Assembly: GCA_963693285.1 (NCBI GenBank)
Contig: OY848917.1
Coordinates: forward strand, 33,615,245 to 33,679,244
Direction: 5' to 3'
Source of the DNA: Xestospongia muta
Lineage: Eukaryota; Porifera; Demospongiae; Haplosclerida; Petrosiidae
DNA length: 64,000 bases
Of the stretch, positions 22,715-33,300 are shown piece by piece. Position 1 is the first letter of the stretch. Every line of letters begins with the position of its first letter. Both the position numbers and the translations under genes were made by a program. The notes below the pieces were generated by a model. That model was given only the letters and a program-made list of their open reading frames with translations, had not been told where the DNA came from and did not search any database.

Positions 22715-22724
22715 TGGCGACGAG
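22715..22724 (+). promoter_or_regulatory. gypsy 2 primer-binding site
   Basis: TGGCGACGAG, matching the 3' end of tRNA-Ser(GCU) as in gypsy 1, two bases before the gag ATG at 22727. Confidence 0.7.
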
Positions 22725-22726
22725 AA

Positions 22727-25270
22727 ATGCCGACCCACGGAAAAATATCTCCTTTTGACCCTGAGACTGAGTCATGGACCTCATACTGTGAACGTTTAGG
22801 ATTTTACTTTATAGCAAACGACTTGATGGAGAACGAAGAGAAAAAGAAAGCAATCTTCCTTTCAGTTTGTGGAGCACAGACTTACGATTTGTTGAAGAAC
22901 CTCCTTCAGCCGGAGAAACTAGCGGACAAGAGGTACGATGAGCTAATCGCTGTCCTAGAGAATCATTACGAGCCGAAACAGTCTGTGATCGTGCAAAGGT
23001 ACAAATTTAACACTAGAGTTCGTCTTTCGGGCGAATCAGTGGCAGCATACGTTGCTGCACTGAAATCGATAGGAGAACACTGTAGTTTCGGCAAATTAGA
23101 AGAAATGGTACGCGACCGGTTGGTATGCGGAGTGGGAGACGCTCGCATGCAAAGAGCAATGTTGCAGGAGAGAGACCTAACGTATCAGAAGGCTCTCGAG
23201 CTCTGCATGGCTACTGAACTAGCTACTAAAGATATCTCACTTTTACAGCAGAAGCCTGTAGAAGAAGTCAAACGTGTACATACTGGCCAACAGGGTCGTT
23301 TCACAAGAAGCAAAAATACTTCATGCTATCGCTGTGGAGGAAATCACTCCTCGGACACGTGTCGGTTCAAGACAGCCGAATGCCGATTCTGCAAAAAGAT
23401 TGGACACATTGCAAAAGTTTGCAAGTCTAGACTGAGACATACTCCAACCCCCCAGTCAGATACCAACGTGAAGAAAAAACGCTTACATTTGGTTGAGCGA
23501 GACTCCAGTCTCACACCACTCGAACCAACCTCCCAACCACAAGCTCCTCAAGAAGGATATACACTATTTACCACAATAGGTTGTGGCAAAGCAATAGTTT
23601 TGACAGTTAATGTAAACAAGGTGGACCTTCCCATGGAACTAGACACCGGAGCTTCTATATCTGTCATTAGCGAAATTACTTATTATTCTCTTTTTAGGTC
23701 ATGTAAACTACAACCCTCAAGTCTATCTATCAAGTCCTACACTGGGCAAGAGATAGTCATCCTAGGTGAGATTGAAGTCAATGTACAATATGCTGGTCAG
23801 GAAGCAGTATTACCACTAGTAGTGGTCGAGGGACAAGGGGCAAGTCTCCTTGGGCGCAATTGGTTGGCAGTTTTAAATCTCAATTGGCCCAGTATTAAAG
23901 CACTCCACTTTACATCACCATTAGATTCTCTCATCGCTAAGCATAAGAAATTATTTAGCACTCATTTGGGAACCTTAAAGGGAACCTCAGCCAAACTCTT
24001 AATTGAACCCAACGCAGTACCACGATTCTTTAAACCACGCCCTGTGCCATACTGTCTTAAGGAGAAGGTTGAAAAAGAACTAGATCGTCTAGTAGATATG
24101 AATATAATTACCCCTGTTTCATTTTCAGATTGGGCTGCACCCATAGTACCCGTAATCAAGCAAGACAGCACTATAAGACTTTGTGGTGACTATAAGGTTA
24201 CTGTAAATCAAGCAGCAAAGACAGAGTCATACCCCTTACCTAGAATTGAAGATCTATTCACTGCACTTTCAGGTGGAAAGATATTTACTAAATTAGATCT
24301 GAGCCATGCATACCAGCAAGTGCTGCTGCATGAAGATTCTCGACAGTATACAACTATCAATACTCACAGAGGTCTGTTCGAATTTTGCCGTTTACCATTT
24401 GGAATTTCGTCAGCTCCAGCCATTTTTCAACGTCTAATGGACACATTATTGCAGGGGTTAACCAAGGTGTGTGTCTACTTAGATGACATACTGGTAGCAG
24501 GTGTTGATGAGGCTGACCATCTCAGTAACCTCAGTAAGGTATTAGATAAATTGGAAGATGCTGGTCTAATGTTAAAAGAATCAAAATGTGTTTTTGCAGT
24601 CTCTTCTATAGAATATCTGGGGCATATTATAGATGGAGATGGTCTCCACCCCTCTCCCAGTAAGGTAGAAGCTATTAAAAAAGCCCCAGTACCAATCAAC
24701 ATCACTGAGCTAAAGTCATTTTTAGGACTTATTAATTATTACCACAAGTTTCTTCCTCAGTTCTCAACTACACTTGCACCTCTATATCAGTTACTTCATA
24801 AGGATTCAAAGTGGCAATGGACAACAACTCATGATCAAGCATACCAGAAAGCAAAGGAACTACTCCAATCCTCTTCTCTCCTAGTGCACTTTGATCCTCA
24901 GAAACCACTCATACTCTCTTGTGATGCTTCACCCTATGGTATTGGAGCAGTGTTAGCACACAGAATGTCAGACAATAGTGAGAAACCTATTGCCTACGTG
25001 TCCCGAACCTTGGCAAAAGCAGAGAAGCAGTACTCTCAATTAGAAAAAGAAGCGTTGGCAATCGTATTTGCTGTCAAGCGTTTTCACCAGTATTTGTTTG
25101 GAAATCATTTTACACTCTACTCTGATCACAAACCATTAGAACGTCTACTAAATGAATCAGCTCCTATTCCACAAATGGCATCTTCACGAATTCAACGTTG
25201 GGCACTCACCTTTGTCCACTTATCAATACACTATTCAACATCGACCTGGTCAAGGTATGTCCAATGCTGA
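22727..25270 (+). pseudogene. gypsy 2 gag-protease-RT-RNase H, frame lost near the end
   Basis: From ATG 22727 (MPTHGKISPF; the frame is also open upstream from a GTG inside the LTR, which is not a credible start). Approximate residues: gag 1-190; two zinc knuckles 200-232; protease DTG at 306-308 with LLGRNWL; reverse transcriptase about 450-630 with YLDD at 584-587; RNase H about 720-830 starting LSCDASPYGIGAV. An extra T in the run near 25212 shifts the frame just after RNase H, so this frame stops at 25268-25270 while integrase continues in the next frame. All catalytic residues checked are present. The shift is after RNase H and not at a gag/pol junction, so it looks like a mutation or sequencing error and not programmed frameshifting. 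Confidence 0.9.
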
Positions 25271-26657
25271 TGCATTAAGTCGTTTGCCTCTACCCATAGC
25301 ACCAGAGCAGGTTCCTACTCCAGGGGATGTCCTATTCGTTATTCAGCACCTCTCTGAACATGTGGTGACAGCAAAGCATCTAAAACAGTGGACTGACAAA
25401 GACCCCATTCTTTCTCGAGTGCGTAGATTGGTACAAGCGGGTTGGCCAATAGAAGACTCAGACACTGAGTTGCGTCCATATCATCAAAGGTACTCTGAAA
25501 TTAGTGTAGTGGATGGATGTCTATTATTAGGATCTCGGGTGGTCATTCCAAAAGAAGGAAGAGAGTTAGTCCTGAAACAACTTCACATTTCACATCCTGG
25601 TATCTGTCGAATGAAAGGACTAGCTAGGTCATATGTCTGGTGGCCAGGTATTGATCAAGCTATTGAAGACCTGGTTCACAAGTGTTATGTTTGCCAACTG
25701 CATCGAGCAAACCCACCAAAAGCACCTCTTCATCCGTGGGAAACTTCTAAACACCCATGGTCACGAGTTCACATAGATCACGCTGGACCCTTCCTCAACA
25801 AGTACTACTTAATATTAATAGATTCATATACTAAATGGTTAGAAGTCCATATAGTTCCCTCAACTTCCAGTGAAGCCACTATTAGAGTACTACGTTCAAT
25901 TTTTGCCACGCATGGTTGTCCAGAACAACTAGTGTCGGACAATGGTTCCGGTTTTATCAGTTCAGAGTTCAAGTCCTTTCTTGTTTCTTTGGGAATAGAA
26001 CACATCCAGACCAGTCCCTATCACGCAAGCTCAAATGGATTAGCCGAAAGGGCAGTCCAGATTTTCAAAAGTAATGTTAAAAAGTTAGATGGTGACATCC
26101 AGACAAGAATTAGCACAATGTTGTTCCAATATCGTATTACACCACAAATGTCCACAGGTTTGTCACCTGCTGAAATGTTGATGGGAAAGAAACTTAGAAA
26201 CACGCTAGATTTGTTGCATCCAGATTTGACTAAGAAATTGAGTGAGAAATCACAGAAATGGTCAAACACTGGTAGAGCTTCAAAATGTAGAAAGTTCTTT
26301 GTTGGAGACACATTATTTGCTCGTAATTATCGAGGAAAGACAGTCTGGATTCCAGCAACTGTTATTAAGATTACAGGACCACGTTCATATTTAGTGAAGG
26401 GTAATGATGGAATTGTGTTACGAAGACATATTGATCAGCTCAGGTCTCGTTATCCAACAGGAGTAGAAGTTTCTCAACCAAGTGATACAGAAGATTGGCC
26501 GCTACCACGAACATGTTTAACAGCACCAATGGTTGGAAATACTGATACCTCAGGTAATATTTCTGAAAGTGTTTCTATAGACGTACCTACACGCCCGATT
26601 CGTCGATCACAACGATCTCATCAACAAATTGATTTTGGACCCTATGTTACCTCTTAG
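25213..26657 (+). pseudogene. gypsy 2 RNase H end and integrase (shifted frame)
   Basis: Continues from the frameshift with the RNase H end ([11 protein letters not shown]). Integrase follows: a zinc region (H-H-C-C in LHISHPGICRMKGLARSY and CYVCQLH), a core with DHAGP and SDNGSGFISSEF plus the glutamate in GLAERAVQ, and a C-terminal domain ending RRHIDQLRSR and a basic, serine-rich tail. The stop at 26655-26657 is followed by the purine tract AGTGAAGGAGGAA right before the 3' LTR. It is open throughout, and one base is the only obstacle seen in the whole element. Confidence 0.9.
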
Positions 26658-26668
26658 TGAAGGAGGAA

Positions 26669-26872
26669 TGTTATAATATTACTTAATAACTTGTGGTCAG
26701 TATGAATATTGTTAATTGTGATATATAATGCTCTGATTTTGTAATTTTGGTCAGTCTTAGAGTGTTGTAGTATTGTTATTTTGTTCTGTAATTCTCTTGA
26801 GTTATTTCATGATCTAAAATAATACTCTACGTTTTCTGGTACATCCAATCGGCTCGTAGTGCAGATACAACA
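26669..26872 (+). repeat. gypsy 2 3' LTR
   Basis: 204 bp; no difference from 22507-22710 was noticed by eye. Confidence 0.95.
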
Positions 26873-27175
26873 GGGGATACTTCTCAATTAAGGTGAAACT
26901 ATACATCTCAATGATCCATCTGAAATCTCTAATCAAGCTGAAAGTCATAATCCAATCATGACTAGTCTCAAAGTGTTGCTTTTGTTTGATCACCTCACCT
27001 TCTGAGAAAAGGAGATGTTTTAAATAGAACAATTGTACTTTGTACTAGAACAATATCTATATGTCTATATATATTAATGTTTTTGGATTAGCGGGATTAT
27101 TTACTTTCAATCCAATTACCATAACTTCGATGATAGCCATTTTGTTTGCTAAATTAATGTTGCTTAACAACAATA
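26873..27175. repeat. block P, second part
   Basis: Resumes with GGGGATACTTCTCAATTAAG; matches 51131-51430. Confidence 0.8.
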
Positions 27176-27283
27176 GATCTACAAAAGTTTAAATGACCCA
27201 CGCTTGATATCAAAATGTGATATGTCACACCAAAAGTGTTGTCAAAGTGTGAATATTAATCTAGTTTTGCAACAGCTGAATGT

Positions 27284-27289
27284 TATAAA
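27284..27289 (+). promoter_or_regulatory. TATA box of elongase A-4
   Basis: TATAAA in GAATGTTATAAAGCC, 47 nt before the ATG. Confidence 0.65.
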
Positions 27290-27330
27290 GCCACTCTAAC
27301 TCTTCCTGCAATTTATTTCAAGTATATACA

Positions 27331-28137
27331 ATGGATGATTTCATCAGCCCACTGCAATATCTACCTTTTTTTGGAAATTTGCAATCTAAATTCAACTGTA
27401 ATGGAGCAATAAAATGGATAAATGATAGTTGGCATGTTCCTGTTGCTTCTATTTGCACTTATTTAATATTAATATATGTTGGTCAAAAATGGATGGCTAA
27501 TAGAAATCCTTATAATCTCAAAAGAGCACTCTTTCTATGGAATGTTGGATTGGCTGTGTTTTCTATATTAGGGACTATAACTTATCTACCTTCTCTTGTT
27601 AAAGCTGTCTTCAAATATGGTATCCCATACACAGTTTGTAAATCAGAAGTCTTATGGAATCCTCATTTTAGCATTTGGGGCTTCTTTTTTGTGCTGTCTA
27701 AAATTTTAGAATTTGGTGACACTCCTTTTATAGTTTTACGAAAACGTCGATTATTATTTCTACATTGGTATCATCATGTGTTAACAGTAGTGTTCTCCTG
27801 GTACTCTTTTAGTGTGTACATTACCGGTCTGCAGCATTGGTTGACTTTTATAAACTATTTTGTTCATTCTATCATGTATTCATATTATGCTCTTACATCT
27901 GGTGGTGTTCATCTTTCTACAACGATTGCATTACTTATAACAATCTTGCAAGTGCTACAGATGTTTATTGGTATTAGTATAGACCTTATACTGTATGCAT
28001 ACCACAATCACTTTGATAACTGTGACTATGATGCTGGCATCCTTTGCTTGTCTTTTTTTATGCATTTGTCTTATGCTATTTTATTTGTACACTACTTTAT
28101 TAATCGTTATATTAGGAAAAAAGACAAAAGTCAATAG
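27331..28137 (+). CDS. ELOVL6-like: ELOVL6-like elongase (subfamily A, copy 4)
   Basis: Intact, 268 residues, with H145-W-Y-H-H149 and the other family boxes unchanged. Copy-specific changes are E2D (MDDFISPL), Asn in FFGNLQSK, and PHFSIWGFFF. Leu132 is replaced by Pro in the DT box (GDTPF, also in pseudogene A-1); proline next to the conserved D-T pair is unusual and may affect activity. It carries the A-type SVYITGLQHW segment and RKRRLLF but the TITYLPSLV string of B-1, so it is a mosaic. It ends RKKDKSQ, with KXKXX. It follows B-1 in the same unit, separated by the gypsy 2 insertion. Confidence 0.92.
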   Translation: MDDFISPLQYLPFFGNLQSKFNCNGAIKWINDSWHVPVASICTYLILIYVGQKWMANRNPYNLKRALFLWNVGLAVFSILGTITYLPSLVKAVFKYGIPYTVCKSEVLWNPHFSIWGFFFVLSKILEFGDTPFIVLRKRRLLFLHWYHHVLTVVFSWYSFSVYITGLQHWLTFINYFVHSIMYSYYALTSGGVHLSTTIALLITILQVLQMFIGISIDLILYAYHNHFDNCDYDAGILCLSFFMHLSYAILFVHYFINRYIRKKDKSQ

Positions 28138-28404
28138 CTTTAATTATTTAATTAATTTTCATATATTTAATCATTAATTATTTTCCATTTTGAGAGGTAT
28201 AATTATTATTAAGTAATAAGTCTTTATTGACTGTTGTATATAGTCTTTGTAGCACAAATCTGATCTTGGTTGCATCTGCATCCTGTACCTGCTGTAACTA
28301 AAGTAACTAATGTAACTAATGTAACAGTACTATTAGATAAATGAACCAGTCAATTTTTCCAGAGGTATGCGTGCATTCACATATACAGAATCCATATACC
28401 ACCT

Positions 28405-28608
28405 TGTTATAATATTACTTAATAATTTGTGGTCAGTATGAATATGTTATAATTGTGATAAATAATGCTCTGATTTTGTAATTTTGGTCAGTCTTAGAGT
28501 GTTGCAGTAGTTGTCATTTAGTTCTGTAATGCTCTTGAATTATTTTATGTGCTAATATATTACTCTACGTTTTCTATCACATCAATGGCTCATAGTCCAG
28601 ATACAACA
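28405..28608 (+). mobile_element. solo LTR, gypsy 2 family
   Basis: 204 bp, TGTTATAATATTAC to AGATACAACA. The right flank CGCTG is a changed CACTG; the left flank is altered. Confidence 0.88.
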
Positions 28609-28741
28609 CGCTGGTAATGAACTATATACATAACTTGTCATTAGTATATTAGTAATGAGACCAGAGTGGTGTTTACTACTCCTCATTGTCTCATCATATA
28701 TAATCTCCATGACAACCTTAATGCACTCCTATTGCCATCAA

Positions 28742-28819
28742 AAGCATTACAGAACTAAATGACAACTACTACAACACTCTAAGACTGATCAAAATTACAA
28801 AATCAGAACATTATTTATC
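28742..28819 (-). mobile_element. inverted LTR fragment
   Basis: About 78 bp that are the reverse complement of the middle of the solo LTR (AGCATTACAGAACTAAATG through AATCAGAACATTATTTAT). It replaces the string AGCCTGTTTGA found here in all other spacers. Confidence 0.85.
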
Positions 28820-28911
28820 ACCATTTCTTTAGACACTGACTGATCATGATTTAACACTTTCTTTTTAACAGTTTAACTGTTGTACCAGATGAAACTGAAG
28901 CATCGATACAA

Positions 28912-29053
28912 GTGTTACATTTGTTATACCAGTTGCCTACATTACACTTGTTGCATCTGTTCTAGCTAGATCTGTTGCACCTGTTGCATTTGTATTGCAC
29001 ATGTTGCACCTGTTACATTTATTATGGTGTTTCAATTGTTGCAGCTGTTAGGT
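28912..29053. repeat. TTGCA-rich minisatellite (array 6)
   Basis: Short array with one AGCTAGATCT unit; counterpart of 5166-5353. Confidence 0.8.
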
Positions 29054-29379
29054 TTATAACCCATTTGAGAGCTACGTTTAGTAGACTATATCTTGTTATA
29101 ACAACAAACACAATAATAAAACAGTGATAACTTTAAAAACACAGATAACTTAAATAAAGTGTACAGAACAAAGAACAATAAACTTAGAGCAAGGCAACCA
29201 GACAACAACAAACCAAGTATGAAAAGGACTAAGTAACACTAATTAACACATCTGTCTCGTATAACAATAGACAAAGGTAAGGTCTTAAGTGAACTTAATT
29301 GATAACTAAATAATTAGTCAAACATATGATAAATATATTAACATCACATACAGGTAAGGTTTGTTATAATACACTCGTT
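29054..29379. repeat. block C
   Basis: Counterpart of 5354-5674; leads to a second minisatellite and not to a promoter. Confidence 0.75.
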
Positions 29380-29836
29380 ACAGATCTTGCACCTGTTGCA
29401 TTTGCATTGCACATGTTGCACCTGTTACGTTTGTTACATTTATAACACTGGTTATATTTGTTGCATTTATTGCACCAGTGGCAACACTTGCACTCATTAC
29501 AACTGTCATATCAGTTGCGACTATTGTATCTGTTACATTTTTGCAGCTGTTAGATATTTTGCACCTGTTACATTTGTTGCAGCTGTTAGATCTGTTGCAT
29601 TTGTATTGCACCTGTTGCACCTGTTACATTTTTACAGCAGTTAGATCTTTTGCACCTGTTGCGTTATTATTGGACATATTGCACCTGTTACATTTGTTAC
29701 TTTTATTATAGTGGTTACATTTGTTGCAGCTGATAGATCTGTTGCATTTGTATTGCACATGTCGCAGCTGTTACATTTGTTATACATTTATTATAGTGGC
29801 TACATTTGTTGCTTTTACTGCACCAATTGCAACTTT
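29380..29836. repeat. TTGCA-rich minisatellite, degenerate (array 7)
   Basis: Counterpart of 5675-6126, with the same order of variant motifs (CCAGTGGCAACACTTGCAC, ATCAGTTGCGACTATTG). Confidence 0.8.
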
Positions 29837-29885
29837 CGCACGTGCAAAATTTAAAACCTGGCATGTAATTAATTAATGTTGCAAC

Positions 29886-30206
29886 TGTTGGTATATGAGT
29901 GTAATTAGGCAGTTGTGTGTCATGTGTTGATTACTGTATATGTGTTGATAGGTTTGATTAATATATCTCATCCTAGCTCTTCCTTCTTGTCCTTCCCTTA
30001 GCCATCTCTTTGTTTATTGTGTTTTTTGTTATGATTTCTTTTGGACCTTTGTCCTTATGACTTGAGGCTCTGCTCTTTTCAGTTGTGTATTTAAGTAGGA
30101 TCTTATTTGATTTGTGTATTCCCATTTTTGATTCTTAAAAATAGTTGATTTCCTGTGAGTCTATTGAGATAACTCAGTGACAGATTTACAAACGCGCCTG
30201 CGAACA
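29886..30206 (+). repeat. copia 5' LTR
   Basis: 321 bp, TGTTGGTATATGAG to CGCCTGCGAACA. It should carry the promoter. Confidence 0.95.
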
Positions 30207-30220
30207 GGTTATGAGCCCAG
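30207..30220 (+). promoter_or_regulatory. copia primer-binding site
   Basis: GGTTATGAGCCCAG directly after the LTR. It is one base different from the half-tRNA(iMet) site known for Drosophila copia, so priming by an internal tRNA-Met fragment is likely (inference). Confidence 0.6.
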
Positions 30221-30332
30221 ACTCCAAGTAAATCTGTCAAAAAGGAGAAACTTATTTCTGCCAGAAGTGCCGGAAGAACTGTGTTGTCACGAAACAAACC
30301 AAACCTTTCTGGATTCACTGCAGTTGTGAAGA

Positions 30333-33300
30333 ATGGCTGGAACTGTGGATGAAAAGTGGTCAATTGACAAGCTGGACAGTTCAAACTGGATTACGTGGAA
30401 GTTCCAGATGCGTCACTTGTTGCTGGCAAAAGGACTCTGGGGATTCATAGATGGTACTGAGGTACTTGCAGAAGATGCAAACGCTCATGCACAGGTGGAA
30501 TTTCGAAGGAGATCACAGAAAACATTTTCTACAATCATTATAGCCATTAGTACTCCACAGCTGTACTTAGTGACTTCATGTGAGCAACCAAAGGAAGCCT
30601 GGGATTCTCTACGCAACCATTTTGAGCGAGATACTCTAGCTAACAAACTCTTCCTGAAGAAGCAGTACTTTCGAACTGAAATGAAAGAAGGCTCATCAAT
30701 GGAAGCACACTTGAAACACATGAAGGAAATCACTGATAGGTTAGCAGCAATTGGAGCTCCTATTTCAGAGGAGGACCAGGTGGTCACATTGCTGGGAAGT
30801 CTACCTCAGAGCTATTCTACCCTGGTGACAGCTCTGGAGGCTCGCGTTGATGATGTGAGATTAAATTTTGTCCAACAAGCCCTAATTCATGAGGAACAGA
30901 AGATAAACGGACACTCAAGTAGATGTAGTGTGTTGTCTGGTGTCAATCGTGGCACGGCCTCAGCGCTAGTGGGAGCTCATCAGAAGAGAACAAAGCAAGC
31001 AAGTAGGCTCAAGTGTTTTGATTGTGGTGAGGAAGGTCACTTTCGTCGTAACTGCCCAAGGAAAAAGCAACAAGAACGACCAAGACCTATGCATAGAGCC
31101 AAACCTGCAGAAGAAAAACACTCGGACGTGGATTCAGCCAGTCCAGGAGCGTTTGCAGTGTCACTTGGCTCAGAGGACTCCTCTCAAAAGGACAAATGGC
31201 TAGTGGACTCTGGAGCATCAAGTCATATGACACGGGATAAAGAATTGTTGTCAGATTACCGTGAATTCGAGAAGCCAGAGAAGGTCGGGTTGGGCGATGG
31301 TCGTGTGGTCAATGCTGTTGGCATTGGAAAAGTTAAGGTTAACATGCTATTCAAAATGAGTAAGCCAAAAGAGTCTGTCATTCATGAAGTACTGTACGTT
31401 CCCAAGCTGACCTGTAATCTGTTTTCTGTGAGAGCAGCAGCTGCAAGGGGAAACATTGTAAAATTTGGTCAATTCAGATGCTGGATTAGAGACAGGAAAA
31501 GAAAACTATGTGGTATGGGTTCGTTAACAGGAAAGATGTATCATTTGGACTGTGAACCTATCATCTCTCAAGAACAAGCCTCAGTTGCAACAGCATCAAA
31601 AGAAACAAATGAGATGGATCTGTGGCATCAAAGGCTAGGCCATGTGAATAGACAGCGACTCCAAGATATTGTTCAGAAGAAATTGGCAACTGGAATGAGA
31701 TTCTCAAAAACATCGAAGCTGTCGTTTTGTGAGGGATGTGTGGAAGGAAAAATGCATCGAGCCCCGTTTAAGCCAGTGGGAGAAATACGTTCGACCCGAA
31801 AGCTTCAATTGGTACACAGTGATGTTTGTGGACCAATGCCCACAGAATCAATTGGTGGACGACGATATTTTGTAACCTTCATCGATGATTTTTCACGTTG
31901 CTGTGCTGTTTACTTTATTAAACACAAGTCAGAAGTGTTCGAAAAATTCAAAGAGTTCGAGGCAGTCACTACAAATGAATGTCGTCAAAGAATTGGAGCC
32001 ATACGAACAGACAATGGTGGAGAGTATTTGTCGGGAGAATTCAAGACTTATCTAAAGTCAAAGGGGATACGTCATGAGCTGACTGTACCTCACACACCGG
32101 AACAAAATGGAGTAGCTGAACGAATGAACAGAACACTAATGGAATCAGCACGATCTATGATAGCTCATGCTGGATTATCTGACAAATACTGGGCTGAAGC
32201 AGTTGCCACAGCAGCATATATTCAAAATAGAACACCAACAACAGCTGTTAAGAACAATACAACACCACATGAGCGATGGTATGAAAGGAAACCAAATATT
32301 GGTCACCTGAAAGTGTTTGGGTGTATTGCCTATGCTCATATTCCAGATAATAAGCGACAGAAGTTAGACAAGAAATCAGAGAAACTTCGTTTCATTGGGT
32401 ACTGTAAGGAGTCAAAAGGGTACAGGCTGTTGGATGAAACGACTTCACAAGTCGTCATAAGACGTGATGTGATATTCAATGAAGCAGACTTTGGACTCAG
32501 AGAAGTAACCAAGTCAAAATATACAGTGGAAGTGAATACTGACTTGAATGAAGAGAAAGACGAACAACTAAAAGAGAAGCAACAACAACAGAATGAAGAT
32601 CAGTGTCGTACAGAACGCCAGAGAAGACCACCTGTGAGATATGGTCAAGACGAGTATGCAGATGTGGCATCAGTGGATGATGAAGTTCATCATGTTGCCT
32701 ATCATGTGTGTCAAATCAATGAACCTAGAACCATAGAAGAAGCTCTTAGTGGTGATTGTGCCAAAGAATGGAAAGCAGCTGCTGATGAGGAGTACAAATC
32801 ACTCATGGAAAATGAAACATGGGACCTTGTAGAACTACCTAGTGGTCGCAAACCTATTGGATGCAGGTGGGTATTCAAGGTCAAACATGGAAGTGATGGT
32901 AAAGTGGAACGATTCAAAGGTCGTCTGGTTGCTAAGGGTTATGCTCAGAAGTATGGGATTGACTACGAGGAAACTTTCTCACCCGTGGTGCGATTCTCAT
33001 CAATCAGGGCACTACTAGCTTTTGTAGTTGAAAACGATATGTTGATTCATCAAATGGATGTGGTGACAGCATTTCTCAATGGGAGTCTAGAAGAGGAGAT
33101 ATACATGGAGCAACCAGCAGGTTATGTCCAACCTGGTAAAAAGCACTTGGTATGCAAGCTGAAAAAATCGCTGTATGGTCTCAAGCAATCATCACGATGC
33201 TGGAACACAGCATTTAGGCATTACATGGAGTCCATTGGATTCAAACAGAGTACTGCTGACCCGTGTGTCTACATCCAAATAGCTGACACAATTACTATCG

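Larger units (their letters stand above)
22507..26872 (+). mobile_element. Ty3/gypsy LTR retrotransposon 2 (young)
   Basis: 4366 bp with two 204-bp LTRs that I read as identical, flanked by a perfect duplication GGGGA (22502-22506, 26873-26877). Empty sites are intact in block P at 51131-51135 and near 61502. It belongs to the same family as the fossil solo LTRs of the array, so this family was active both before and after the array formed. Confidence 0.95.
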
